In this document: one piece after another, positions 17,378-26,795 of the stretch | How the letters are laid out: every line of letters begins with the position of its first letter | How positions within the stretch are numbered: position 1 is the first letter of the stretch | Assembly (NCBI RefSeq): GCF_030317115.1 | Contig: NZ_JASZYF010000001.1 | Span: forward strand, 434,001-498,000 | DNA from: Variovorax gracilis | GTDB lineage: Bacteria; Pseudomonadota; Gammaproteobacteria; Burkholderiales; Burkholderiaceae_C | Direction: 5' to 3' | Length of the DNA: 64,000 nt | Notes under the pieces: model-generated | The model's input: only the letters and a program-made list of their open reading frames with translations | Databases searched by the model: none | Told to the model about the DNA's origin: nothing | Position numbers and translations under genes: made by a program

Positions 17378-18172
17378 CTAGGCCAGGAGAAGCTTGTCGT
17401 CGTCGAGCTTCTCGCCGCGTGTCTTCTCGAACATGTGCAGGAGATCGGACACGTCCATGCCGGCGCGCTCCTCCCCCTTCACGTCCAGGATGACGCGGCC
17501 TTCATGCAGCATCACCGTGCGGGTGCCGTAGTCGAGCGCCTGGCGCATGCTGTGCGTGACCATCATGGCCGTGAGCTTGCCGGCCTCGACGATGCGGGCG
17601 GTGAGTTCGAGCACGAAGGCGGCCGTCTTCGGGTCGAGCGCCGCCGTGTGCTCGTCGAGCAGCAGGATGCGCGACGGTTGCAGCGACGCCATCAGCAGGC
17701 TGACCGCCTGCCTTTGCCCGCCGGAGAGCAGGCCCATGCGGTCGGCCAGCCGGTTTTCGAGGCCGAGGTTGAGGATGCTGAGCTTCTCGCGGAAGAGTTC
17801 GCGCAGGCTGCGCGTCAGCGAGAAGCCGAAGGTGCGGCGGGCGCCACGCTTCCAGGCCAGCGCCATGTTTTCCTCGATCGTGAGTGCCTCGCACGTGCCG
17901 GCCATGGGGTCCTGGAAGACCCGGGCGACAAGGTTCGATCGCTCGCAAGCCGGGCGGCGGGTGACGTCTTCGTCGTCGATGCGGATGGTGCCGCGATCGA
18001 CCATCAGGTCGCCGCTGACGGCATTCAGGAAGGTCGACTTGCCGGCGCCGTTCGAACCGATGACGGTGACGAACTGTCCCGTCGGGATCTTCAGGTCCAA
18101 GCCTCGCAGCACCCGGTTCTCGATCGGCGTGCCGGGGTTGAAGGTGATCTCCAGGCCTTTGGCGTGCAACAT
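17378..18172 (-). CDS. ABC transporter ATP-binding protein (TrpZ-like)
   Basis: A 264-residue ABC ATPase: Walker A GSNGAGKST, Q-loop RVFQDPMAG, signature LLSGGQRQAVSLL, Walker B RILLLDEHTAALD and a switch His in MMVTHSMRQ. Its ATG overlaps the permease stop as TGATG. The same frame stays open upstream through the permease and binding-protein genes, but that extension is antisense-type noise and not coding. With the permease and PF04392-type binding protein it forms an importer of the TrpXYZ class; the energy-coupling role is certain and the substrate inferred. Confidence 0.9.
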   Translation of the reverse strand: MLHAKGLEITFNPGTPIENRVLRGLDLKIPTGQFVTVIGSNGAGKSTFLNAVSGDLMVDRGTIRIDDEDVTRRPACERSNLVARVFQDPMAGTCEALTIEENMALAWKRGARRTFGFSLTRSLRELFREKLSILNLGLENRLADRMGLLSGGQRQAVSLLMASLQPSRILLLDEHTAALDPKTAAFVLELTARIVEAGKLTAMMVTHSMRQALDYGTRTVMLHEGRVILDVKGEERAGMDVSDLLHMFEKTRGEKLDDDKLLLA

Positions 18173-19104
18173 CAGTTGGCCTCCTTGACAGTAGCGGCCG
18201 CGATCCGGCCGGCGCCGCCCGGCCTGAGCGCGGCCAGCTTGCGTTTGTAGGTGGGAACGAGCAGCGCGAATGCGACGAGCACGGCGGTGACCAGGTTCAG
18301 GTCCTGGGCCTTCAGGCCGATGAAGTCGCTGTTCAGCGCAAGTGCGATGAAGAAGCGGTAGAGCACCGCCCCGAGGACACAGGCCAGCGTCGTGACGACC
18401 AGGCTGCGCGCCGGCAGGATCGTCTCTCCGATGATCACCGCCGCGAGGCCGACGACGATGGTGCCGATGCCCATCGAGATGTCGGCGCCGCCCTGGGTTT
18501 GCACGAACAGGGCGCCGGCCAGCGCAACCAGCCCGTTGGACAGCGCCAGGCCCCAAACCGTCTGCCGGTCGGTCGAGATGCCCTGCGCCCGCGCCATGCG
18601 CGGATTGCCACCCGTGGCACGCATGGCCAGGCCCGCTTCCGATGCAAAGAAGAGATCGAGCAACAGCTTGGCCGCGATCACGATCACGAGCAGCACCAGC
18701 GGCTTGAGCACGTAGTCGGGCATGCCGCCGAACGCGACCATGCTGAAGACCGTCGGCTCGTCGATGAGCGCGATGTTGGGCTTGCCCATGACGCGCAGGT
18801 TCACCGAATAGAGCGCGATCATCACCAGGATGCTGGCGAGCAACTGCATGATGCGCAGCCGCACGTTCAGCCATGCGGTGAGGTAGCCGGCGAGCGCACC
18901 GGCCGAGATCGCCGCCGCCGTCGCGGCGAAGGGATTCCAGCCCGCCACGATCAGCGCGGCGGCAACGGCTCCGCCGAGCGGGAAGCTGCCATCGACCGTG
19001 AGGTCGGGGAAGTTGATGATGCGGAACGAGAGGAAGACCCCGAGGGCAACCAGCCCGAAGATCAGTCCGATCTCGATCGCACCGAGGGATGCAATGAGCG
19101 ACAT
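18172..19104 (-). CDS. ABC transporter permease (TrpY-like)
   Basis: A 310-residue inner-membrane permease of the BPD_transp_2 (branched-chain type) family with eight to ten hydrophobic segments, starting MSLIASLGAIEIGLIFGLVA and containing INFPDLTVDGSFPLGGAVAA. It lies between the binding-protein and ATPase genes of one operon. This permease type pairs with PF04392 binding proteins, some of which carry tryptophan or other aromatic amino acids. Confidence 0.9.
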   Translation of the reverse strand: MSLIASLGAIEIGLIFGLVALGVFLSFRIINFPDLTVDGSFPLGGAVAAALIVAGWNPFAATAAAISAGALAGYLTAWLNVRLRIMQLLASILVMIALYSVNLRVMGKPNIALIDEPTVFSMVAFGGMPDYVLKPLVLLVIVIAAKLLLDLFFASEAGLAMRATGGNPRMARAQGISTDRQTVWGLALSNGLVALAGALFVQTQGGADISMGIGTIVVGLAAVIIGETILPARSLVVTTLACVLGAVLYRFFIALALNSDFIGLKAQDLNLVTAVLVAFALLVPTYKRKLAALRPGGAGRIAAATVKEAN

Positions 19105-19119
19105 GTTGGCGACGCCCGC

Positions 19120-20097
19120 TTACTTGACGACGACTTGAGCGGACTTGACCAGCTCGTCCGGCAGCGTCACGCCTTGCTTCAGCGCGGCGGCCGGATTGAC
19201 GTGCAGCTCGAAGGTGCTGCTGGTCTGCGAGGCGATCGTCCCGGGCGCCTGGCCCTGAAGAATGCGCACCACGATCTTGCCGGTCTGGTGGCCGATGTCG
19301 TAGTAGTTGAGGCCCAATGCCGCGACCGCGCCGCGCTTGACCGCGTCGGTGTCCGCCGCGACCACGGGAATCTTGGCCTGCTGCGCGACCTTGACGATGC
19401 CCTCGAACGCCGACATCACGTTGTTGTCCGTGGGTGCGTAGATGACGTCGACCTTGCCGACGAGGCTCTGCGCCGCGCTGGCCACGTCGACAGTCCGCGC
19501 CGCGGCGCCCTCCACCAGGGTCATGCCGGCAGCCGGCATGGCCTTCTTCAGCGCCTCGATGATCGACACCGAATTGGCTTCGCCCGGGCTGTAGATCACG
19601 CCGACGCGCTTGGCGTTGGGCACTACCCGCTTGATCAGTTCGAGGTGCTTGTCCAGCGGAGAGAGATCGGACACGCCGGTCACGTTGGTGCCCGACGCCT
19701 CCCACCCCTTCACCAGCTTGGCGGCGACCGGGTCGGTGACCGCGCTGTAGACGACCGGGATGTCCTTGCTCGCGGCCACCACGGCCTGGGCCGACGGCGT
19801 GGCGATCGCGACGATCACGTCCGGCCGTTCGCCCACGTACTTGCGGGCGATCTGCGCCGCCGTGCCGTTGTTGCCTTGGGCGCTCTGGTACTCGTACTTC
19901 AGGTTCTTGCCGGCCTCGAAGCCGGCCGACTTCAGCTCGTCCTTGACGCCGTCGCGCACCGCGTCAAGGGCCTTGTGTTCGACGATCGAGGTGACTGCGA
20001 CCGACACCGTCTTGTCGGTGGCGTGGCTGGGGGCGGCGGCGCCGGCGAGCGCGACGGCAAGCAGGGCGAAGGAGGAACGCAAGAAAGGATATTTCAC
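19120..20097 (-). CDS. ABC transporter substrate-binding protein (PF04392, TrpX-like)
   Basis: A 325-residue periplasmic binding protein with a Sec signal peptide (FALLAVALAGAAAPSHA). The body shows the type I periplasmic-fold pattern of PF04392 (VTSIVEHKALDAVRDGVKDEL near the start, VIVAIATPSAQAVVAASKDI, VTGVSDLSPLDKHLELI). Characterised relatives bind tryptophan or related aromatic amino acids. It is first in a three-gene operon and divergent from an Lrp/AsnC regulator, which supports an amino-acid ligand; the specific ligand is inferred. Confidence 0.88.
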   Translation of the reverse strand: MKYPFLRSSFALLAVALAGAAAPSHATDKTVSVAVTSIVEHKALDAVRDGVKDELKSAGFEAGKNLKYEYQSAQGNNGTAAQIARKYVGERPDVIVAIATPSAQAVVAASKDIPVVYSAVTDPVAAKLVKGWEASGTNVTGVSDLSPLDKHLELIKRVVPNAKRVGVIYSPGEANSVSIIEALKKAMPAAGMTLVEGAAARTVDVASAAQSLVGKVDVIYAPTDNNVMSAFEGIVKVAQQAKIPVVAADTDAVKRGAVAALGLNYYDIGHQTGKIVVRILQGQAPGTIASQTSSTFELHVNPAAALKQGVTLPDELVKSAQVVVK

Positions 20098-20302
20098 TGT
20101 GGAGTCCTGATGAGAAATAGTCGGCAGGGTTCAATTTGCGACGGCCACCCCGATCGGGCGCCTGTCAGGTTCGCGTCGGTAGACCGCGTTCCAGGGGAGT
20201 AAGTGTGATTTTTTGCGCGGAGAATCTGTTTTCATCGCGCGTCGGGGCGAACCCTTGGAAGAGCAACATAATTTCGCCAACTCGCCAAACAAGGAGACGA
20301 AC

Positions 20303-20776
20303 TTGCAAGACCCTGATTTCGACCGCATCGACCGCAAGATCCTTGGCTTCCTGCAAGAGCACGGACGCGCATCCAACCTGGAAGTGGCGGCGGCCGCCGG
20401 CCTGTCGCCCGCTCAATGCCATCGCCGCCACCGGCGTCTGGAGGAGGCCGGCTTCATCGCGCGCTACGAAACGCGCCTGAATGCCGCCCGGCTGGACCTG
20501 CACGTCGTGGCGTTCATCCTCATCGCCATGGAAAAGGGCCACATCCGCGACCTGACGAAGTTCACCGATGTGGTCACCGACCTGCCGGAGGTCCTGGAGT
20601 GCTATTCGATCACCGGCGACTACGACTTCGTCATCAAGGTCATCGCGCGCGACTTAAAGGGCCTGTCGCAGTTCCTGATCGACAAGCTGATGCGCCTGCC
20701 GGGCGTGGACGGGGTGCGATCCAGCGTCTGCCTTGACGAGTTCAAGTGCACCAGCGCCCTGCCCTTGCCGGACTGA
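20303..20776 (+). CDS. Lrp/AsnC-family transcriptional regulator
   Basis: A 157-residue regulator if started at TTG 20303, which has an ideal AAGGAG ribosome-binding site 7 bases upstream and gives the family's normal length. An ATG 30 codons upstream would add an atypical N-terminus. The N-terminal winged helix (IDRKILGFLQEHGRASNLEV then LSPAQCHRRHRRLEEAGFI) is followed by the RAM ligand domain (ITGDYDFVIKVIARDLKGL). It is divergent from the TrpXYZ-like importer across about 200 bases and probably senses an amino acid and controls that operon. Confidence 0.9.
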   Translation: MQDPDFDRIDRKILGFLQEHGRASNLEVAAAAGLSPAQCHRRHRRLEEAGFIARYETRLNAARLDLHVVAFILIAMEKGHIRDLTKFTDVVTDLPEVLECYSITGDYDFVIKVIARDLKGLSQFLIDKLMRLPGVDGVRSSVCLDEFKCTSALPLPD

Positions 20777-20801
20777 GCCGCACCGGCGCGAGACGCCCGG
20801 G

Positions 20802-21443
20802 TTACCAGCGAAGAATTCGAGGCCCGGCCAGGGCGCCCACCACCACAGGCAACGAAATGCCCGCGACGTACCAGACCGCCAGGAAGGGCGCAGCCAGTTC
20901 CTGGCAATGCAGCGCGTAGACGGCAGCGCCCACCCCTCCCGCCATCGCGCCCGCAGCGGCGCCCGCAAGTGCGGGCCGTGTCGGCGCGAGCCCTTTCAGT
21001 GCCACCAGGGCGGCGATGAATACCGGGAGGGAAATCGTGGCGATGTTCATTGCGCAAGTGCGCCATGTCTGCCCCATGATCAGCGTCGGACGCTCCTCCG
21101 CCGGCGATGACAACAACATCACGGCCGCCATCACCCAGATGACGCCCAATGGCGCGACGAGCCCCAGCCAGGCCCGGCGCACGAGCACGCCGGGTCGCGC
21201 CAGTCGCTGCAAGATGACGAAGCCGGTGACCGCCACGCAGATCGGCAGCAGCATGCGGACCCAGAACATCGGCCAGACCATCACCTGGGCGAGGTCGCGC
21301 CGCATGCCATACACGAGCGTCATCCACGCGAAGGACAGCGGCACGCCGACCAGCAGCGCGATGGACAGCCTGCGCGAAGCCGCACCCGGAGGCACCGGCG
21401 CCGCACCGGTGGCGAGCATCGCGACAAGGTCGTCTGTCTTCAT
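20802..21443 (-). CDS. NrsF (DUF1109) family anti-sigma factor
   Basis: A 213-residue inner-membrane protein with about six transmembrane segments and a short cytoplasmic N-terminus ([13 protein letters not shown]), the pattern of NrsF/DUF1109 proteins that hold ECF sigma factors at the membrane. Its start overlaps the sigma-factor stop by ATGA, the usual sigma/anti-sigma coupling. Cysteines are present (TCAMN and ALHCQEL); cysteine-dependent signalling is reported in this family, but whether these are the sensing residues is unknown. Confidence 0.85.
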   Translation of the reverse strand: MKTDDLVAMLATGAAPVPPGAASRRLSIALLVGVPLSFAWMTLVYGMRRDLAQVMVWPMFWVRMLLPICVAVTGFVILQRLARPGVLVRRAWLGLVAPLGVIWVMAAVMLLSSPAEERPTLIMGQTWRTCAMNIATISLPVFIAALVALKGLAPTRPALAGAAAGAMAGGVGAAVYALHCQELAAPFLAVWYVAGISLPVVVGALAGPRILRW

Positions 21444-22009
21444 AGGGACTCCTTGATCTTCAGCGCGAGTGCCTTCAGGCCGCGGTGGATGCCCACCTTC
21501 ACCGCGGACTCCGACATGCCGGTCAGCGTCGCGGTCTCCGCGACCGAGAGGCCTTCGAGCTTGACGTGCACGATGGGCAGGCGGTGCCGGTCCGGCAGGG
21601 TGTCGAGCAACCCCGCCAGGTCGCGGCGCGCATCGCTCGCTTCGGTGGCCGATTCGGCGAAAACGGCCAGGTCGTCGTCCAGCGGTTCATGCAGCGCCTC
21701 GCGGCCTGCCTTGGCGCGCAGCAGGTCGATCATCTTGTAGCGCGCGATCGCATGCACCCAGGCCGTCAGCGGCTGGTCTCTCTGGTAGGTGTGGCGCTGG
21801 TTGTGCATGGCGAGAAGGCATTCCTGTACGAGATCTTCCACTTCATCGGGCCAACCGAACAGGCGCCTGGCCAGGAACGCTCGAAGGTGGGTGCTGAGCT
21901 TCTGGAGGAAGGCGCGGTAGGCCGCCGCGTCGCCGTCGAGACCGCGCACGAAGAGGTCGTGCAGCACGCGCTCCGCGTCGCTCTTCGCCAACGGGCTCCC
22001 ACTGGTCAT
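21440..22009 (-). CDS. ECF-family RNA polymerase sigma factor (SigF-type)
   Basis: A 189-residue sigma-70 factor with region 2 ([21 protein letters not shown], then [17 protein letters not shown]) and region 4 ([20 protein letters not shown]). It has only these two regions, as expected for ECF. It is co-transcribed and overlaps with the NrsF-type anti-sigma gene, so it is probably held inactive until an envelope or redox/metal stress signal. The regulon is not evident in the window. Confidence 0.92.
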   Translation of the reverse strand: MTSGSPLAKSDAERVLHDLFVRGLDGDAAAYRAFLQKLSTHLRAFLARRLFGWPDEVEDLVQECLLAMHNQRHTYQRDQPLTAWVHAIARYKMIDLLRAKAGREALHEPLDDDLAVFAESATEASDARRDLAGLLDTLPDRHRLPIVHVKLEGLSVAETATLTGMSESAVKVGIHRGLKALALKIKESL

Positions 22010-22168
22010 TCGTGCTTTCGAGTCGGCCGGTTACAGGCGCATCAGGAAAAAGAGATCCGGCGGATTGTGCCGTCGCGCAGGCTCGGCAGCGCATTACGAC
22101 AAATGGCGTATGCAGTTGCTTGCCAGTTATGGGAGCCGTCGGTACATTGCGGTTTTTGAGGGCCTGCA

Positions 22169-23530
22169 ATGTCCGTTGACACCGTTCCGACTCCATCCTC
22201 TCCATCGCTTTCTTCCACGTCTCCCGAGCCCTCTCCTGACGTCGCGCCGCCCGAGTCGGTGTCGATCTCGCCGGTCTATCCCGGCTCATCCCCCCAGCGC
22301 AGCCACATCCGCCTGACGTCGCATGCCGGCGGGTTCGGTGCCCTGCCGATCCAGTGGGGCGCAGCCACCGCGGCGGAACGCGGACCGGTGGTCGGCACCA
22401 CGACCAAGCGCGCGCACCGCAACGTGATCGGCACGCACAGCGGGTCATACAGCGTCTATCGCGCACTCGCCGTGGCCTCGGGCGCCCTGTCGCCGCACCA
22501 CAAGGCGGACCTCACCAATACGGCGCCGACCGACGCCATCGGCCCCTATCCGCAATGGAGCGAGCCCGGCAAGATCGTCTCGCTCGATCCATGGGGTGCC
22601 GTGGTGGCGGATGTGTTCTCCGCCGAACTCGCGGCCGGCTACGACATTCGGCCCACCATCGCGATCACCAAGGCGCACGTGATCCTGCCGGAGGTCATCG
22701 AGGCCTTGCAGAAGGGCCGGCTCAAGGCCGACGGCAAGTTCCTGACGGCCGGCGGGGCGGCGATGGTCACCAAGGCGGCGATCGAACCCGTCTGGTACCT
22801 GCCCGCGGTCGCCAAGCGCTTCGGCTGCTCCGAGACCGACCTGCGCCGGGTGCTTTTCGAGGAAACGGGCGGCATGTACCCCGAGCTGGTGACGCGCTCC
22901 GACCTGGAGGTGTTCCTTCCGCCCATCGGGGGCCAGACCCTCTATATCTTCGGCAATGCGCGCGACCTCGCGAACCCCGATGTCGAACTGACGGCGCGCA
23001 TCCACGACGAGTGCAACGGCTCGGACGTGTTCGGCTCCGACATCTGCACCTGCCGGCCCTACCTCACGCACGCCATCGAGGAATGCATCCAGGGCGCGCA
23101 ACGCGGCGGCGTCGGACTCATCGCCTATTCGCGCAAGGAGGGCCGTGCGCTCGGCGAGGTGACCAAGTTCCTGGTCTACAACGCGCGCAAGCGCCAGGTG
23201 GGCGGCGACACGGCCGACCAGTATTTCGCGCGCACCGAATGCGTGGCCGGCGTGCAGGACATGCGCTTCCAGGAACTGATGCCCGACGTCTTCCACTGGC
23301 TCGGCATCCGCAAGATCCACCGCCTGGTGTCGATGAGCAACATGAAGTTCGATGCCATCACAGGCTCGGGCATCGAGATCGGAACGCGCGTGAACATTCC
23401 CGACGAACTGATCCCGGCCGACGCCCGCGTCGAGATGGACGCCAAGATGGCGGCCGGCTACTTCACGCCGGGCGCGGTGCCCGACGCCGAGGAACTCAAG
23501 AAGGCCAAGGGCCGGGGGCTCGATCAATGA
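22169..23530 (+). CDS. GTP cyclohydrolase II-like protein, URC1 type (uracil catabolism)
   Basis: A 453-residue protein whose C-terminal half is a GTP cyclohydrolase II fold. The zinc cysteines are conserved (Cys282 in HDECN, Cys293 and Cys295 in DICTCRPYL) and the catalytic region reads IAYSRKEGRALGEV. Unlike RibA it has a long extra N-terminal domain, typical of URC1-type paralogues. It is followed directly by the DUF1688 (URC4) gene and upp, the three-gene signature of the URC pyrimidine-degradation pathway described in Lachancea (Saccharomyces) kluyveri and many bacteria. A role in uracil/UMP ring breakdown is more likely than riboflavin synthesis. Confidence 0.88.
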   Translation: MSVDTVPTPSSPSLSSTSPEPSPDVAPPESVSISPVYPGSSPQRSHIRLTSHAGGFGALPIQWGAATAAERGPVVGTTTKRAHRNVIGTHSGSYSVYRALAVASGALSPHHKADLTNTAPTDAIGPYPQWSEPGKIVSLDPWGAVVADVFSAELAAGYDIRPTIAITKAHVILPEVIEALQKGRLKADGKFLTAGGAAMVTKAAIEPVWYLPAVAKRFGCSETDLRRVLFEETGGMYPELVTRSDLEVFLPPIGGQTLYIFGNARDLANPDVELTARIHDECNGSDVFGSDICTCRPYLTHAIEECIQGAQRGGVGLIAYSRKEGRALGEVTKFLVYNARKRQVGGDTADQYFARTECVAGVQDMRFQELMPDVFHWLGIRKIHRLVSMSNMKFDAITGSGIEIGTRVNIPDELIPADARVEMDAKMAAGYFTPGAVPDAEELKKAKGRGLDQ

Positions 23531-24936
23531 GCAGGGACAACTACGGGCTGGACCCCGATCGACCGACCTCGAACCCGGCCGTGCGCAGTGTCGACCCCGA
23601 AGGGCACGTCGACCCGTCGGCCGAATTCGTGCCCGACACCGATCACCCGGCCGGCGCCGCCGCCTACCTGCGCACGACGCAGGCAGTGCGCAGCCGGGCG
23701 GCGGCACTGCTGGCGCGCGCCCGCGCCGGCGATTCGCAGTGGTTCACGATCGGCGCCGACAATGCGATGGAAGACACGGCACGCACCGTGGCCGAAGTGA
23801 CCCGCGACCGCTACCCTTGGAGCCCCATCCCGTACCACAGCCGCTGGCGCCATTTCGAAGCCGGCGGCGTGAACCGGGTCAGGACGCTCGACGAACTGCT
23901 GGGCAACGCGACCGCCAGCCAGCGCGCTCGCGCGCACATCGACCTCGTGCTGGTGAGTGTGCTGCTCGATGCCGGCGCCGGCCCCGACTGGCACTACATC
24001 GAGGCGGCCACCGGCCAGCGCTTCACGCGCTCCGAAGGGCTGGGCGTCGCGAGCTTCCACGCCTTCACGAGCGGCCTGTTCTCGTCGAATCCCGCGCAGC
24101 CGCTGCAGGCCGATTCGGCCGGACTGCGCGCCTTGGTCACTGACCGGCTCGGCGATGCCTTCCAGGTCAACACGGTCAACCCACTGGTCGGTCTCACGGG
24201 CCGGGCCACGCTGCTGCGTCGGCTTGGCGAGGCGATGAGCGAGCAGCCCGAAGTGTTTGGCGACGATGGCCGGCCGGGCCGACTGTTCGATGCGCTCGTC
24301 GGCCCCTATGGCCCCGCCGCGCCGCCGACCGCCGAGGTCACGGCGCACGAAATCCTCTCGCTGCTGCTCGATTCGCTTTCCGGCATCTGGCCGTCCTCCA
24401 ATGCGATCGACAGCATCGCGGCCGACGGCAGCGATGCACCGGGCGGCATCGGCACCGGCGACCCGGCGCTGGCGCTGGGCGACTGCTGGCGACACAGCGC
24501 GGTGCCGGGCCCTGGATTGACCAGGGGCTGGATGCCGTTCCACAAGCTCTCGCAGTGGCTCACCTATTCGATGCTCGAACCCTTCGAATGGGCCGGCGTC
24601 AAGGTCCGCCATCTCGAAGCGCTCACCGCGCTGCCCGAGTACCGCAACGGCGGCCTGCTGATCGACAGCGGGATGATCGTTCCGAAGGACCCGTCTTTTC
24701 TCCTGCGCGACTGGAAGGTCAGCGACGAGTTCATCGTCGAATGGCGGGCGCTCACCATCGCCCTGCTCGACGAGTTGGCTCCGCGCGTGCGCAAGGTGCT
24801 CGGCCGCAGCGAGGAAGAGTTGCCGCTCGCCCGCGTGCTCGAAGGCGGCACCTGGGCAGCCGGACGCGTCATGGCACAGCGCTTGCGTGATGGTGCACCG
24901 CCCTTGCGCATCGAGAGTGACGGCACCGTCTTCTAG
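23527..24936 (+). CDS. DUF1688 (URC4-like) protein of uracil catabolism
   Basis: A 469-residue protein matching the DUF1688/URC4 family, with diagnostic blocks such as PYHSRWRHFEAGG, HIDLVLVSVLLDAGAG and FHKLSQWLTYSMLEPFEWAG. Its ATG overlaps the URC1-like stop (ATGA). In yeast URC4 is needed to use uracil as nitrogen source, but its reaction is not established. Position between the GTP-cyclohydrolase-like and uracil phosphoribosyltransferase genes makes the pathway assignment strong; the biochemical activity stays open. Confidence 0.88.
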   Translation: MSRDNYGLDPDRPTSNPAVRSVDPEGHVDPSAEFVPDTDHPAGAAAYLRTTQAVRSRAAALLARARAGDSQWFTIGADNAMEDTARTVAEVTRDRYPWSPIPYHSRWRHFEAGGVNRVRTLDELLGNATASQRARAHIDLVLVSVLLDAGAGPDWHYIEAATGQRFTRSEGLGVASFHAFTSGLFSSNPAQPLQADSAGLRALVTDRLGDAFQVNTVNPLVGLTGRATLLRRLGEAMSEQPEVFGDDGRPGRLFDALVGPYGPAAPPTAEVTAHEILSLLLDSLSGIWPSSNAIDSIAADGSDAPGGIGTGDPALALGDCWRHSAVPGPGLTRGWMPFHKLSQWLTYSMLEPFEWAGVKVRHLEALTALPEYRNGGLLIDSGMIVPKDPSFLLRDWKVSDEFIVEWRALTIALLDELAPRVRKVLGRSEEELPLARVLEGGTWAAGRVMAQRLRDGAPPLRIESDGTVF

Positions 24937-24990
24937 ACTCCACCCTCTTTTTTCACAACGACAAGAACGCCCAGCCGCTTCTCGACCACC

Positions 24991-25620
<630 letters not shown>

Positions 25621-25624
25621 ACTC

Positions 25625-25710
25625 GCCCCCAGGCTGCGCGCACTTCGTGTCGCTTCGCCTTCCCCCTACCGGGGGCAACGCCTGTGGCCCGGCGGAGCCG
25701 GTTCCACGGC
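25625..25710 (-). repeat. Dispersed intergenic repeat, copy B (inverted)
   Basis: Reads CCCCCAGGCTGCGCGCACTTCG, then TTCCCCCTACCGGGGGCAA, then GGCCCGGCGGAGCCGG on the plus strand, i.e. the reverse orientation of the copies at 17297 and 35206. It occupies the upp-BMP intergenic gap. Confidence 0.68.
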
Positions 25711-25770
25711 GTTTCTGGAATGGGGCGCGAACTACTTGCCTTGCGAATTCATAACCCGAGGAGAAGCACT

Positions 25771-26772
25771 GTGACTGTTCGCCGTCAGTTGATCATTCGT
25801 TCGGTTGCCGTTGCCGCGGCGCTCGCGGCGGGGGCGCCTGGGCTCGCGCTGGCGCAGGCCAAGCTCAAGGTGGCGGCGGTCTACACCGTGCCTTTCGAGC
25901 AGCAATGGGTGGGGCGCATCCACAAGGCGCTGAAGGCGGCGGAGGCGCGTGGGGAAATCGAATACACCGCGACCGAGAACGTCGCCAACGCCGACTATGA
26001 GCGCGTGATGCGCGAATACGCGACGGCGGGCAACCAGTTGATCCTGGGCGAAGTGTTCGGCGTCGAAGCGGCGGCACGCAAGGTGGCGAAGGATTTTCCG
26101 AAGACGGCGTTCCTGATGGGATCGTCGCTCAAGCCGCAGGCGCCGAATTTCTCGGTGTTCGACAACTACATCCAGGAGCCGGCCTATCTGTCCGGCATGG
26201 TCGCCGGGGGCATGACCAAGACGAACAAGATCGGCATGGTCGGCGGCTTCCCGATCCCCGAGGTGAACCGCTTGATGAATGCTTTCATGGCGGGCGCCAA
26301 GGAAGTGAATCCGAAGGTGGAGTTCAGCGTGAGCTTCATCAACAGCTGGTTCGATCCGCCCAAGGCCAAGGAAGCGGCTTTCGCGATGATCGACAAGGGC
26401 GCGGACGTCATGTACGCAGAACGCTTCGGCGTGAGCGATGCAGCCAAGGAAAAGGGAAAGCTCGCGATCGGCAACGTGATCAACACACAGGATAAGTACC
26501 CGGACACGGTCGTCGCCTCCGCACTGTGGAACTTCGAGCCTTCCGCCGACCGCGCGATCAAGCTGGTCAAGGAGGGCAAGTTCGCCGCCGAGGACTACGG
26601 CCAGTACTCGATGATGAAGCACAAGGGGTCCGAACTTGCGCCGCTGGGCACTTTCGAGAGCAAGGTGCCGGCCGACATCGCCGCCAAGGTCAAGTCGAAG
26701 CAGGCGGACATCCTGTCGGGCAAGTTCACAGTGAAAGTGGACGATAGCCAGCCCAAATCCACCGCGAAGTGA
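25771..26772 (+). CDS. BMP-family nucleoside ABC transporter substrate-binding protein
   Basis: A 333-residue periplasmic/lipid-exposed binding protein. GTG 25771 is chosen because GAGGAGAAG precedes it and it gives a clean signal peptide ([20 protein letters not shown]). The body matches the PF02608 (BMP/Med) family: AAVYTVPFEQQWVGRIHKAL, then GNQLILGEVFGVEAA and IGMVGGFPIPEVNRLMNAF. BMP proteins bind nucleosides or bases for four-component importers. The following genes encode the double ATPase and two permeases, and the locus context suggests uridine or other pyrimidine nucleosides. Confidence 0.9.
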   Translation: MTVRRQLIIRSVAVAAALAAGAPGLALAQAKLKVAAVYTVPFEQQWVGRIHKALKAAEARGEIEYTATENVANADYERVMREYATAGNQLILGEVFGVEAAARKVAKDFPKTAFLMGSSLKPQAPNFSVFDNYIQEPAYLSGMVAGGMTKTNKIGMVGGFPIPEVNRLMNAFMAGAKEVNPKVEFSVSFINSWFDPPKAKEAAFAMIDKGADVMYAERFGVSDAAKEKGKLAIGNVINTQDKYPDTVVASALWNFEPSADRAIKLVKEGKFAAEDYGQYSMMKHKGSELAPLGTFESKVPADIAAKVKSKQADILSGKFTVKVDDSQPKSTAK

Positions 26773-26795
26773 AGTCCACCCCCAAGTAGCTCTTC

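Noticed and set aside
17378..19705. Single long reverse frame covering ATPase and permease region
   Set aside because: Only its last 264 codons are the ATPase; the rest is an out-of-frame reading of the permease and binding-protein genes.
22354..24936. Long plus-strand frame across URC1-like and DUF1688 genes
   Set aside because: In its first part it is a different frame from the URC1-like gene; only the final part equals the DUF1688 frame, with its own ATG at 23527.
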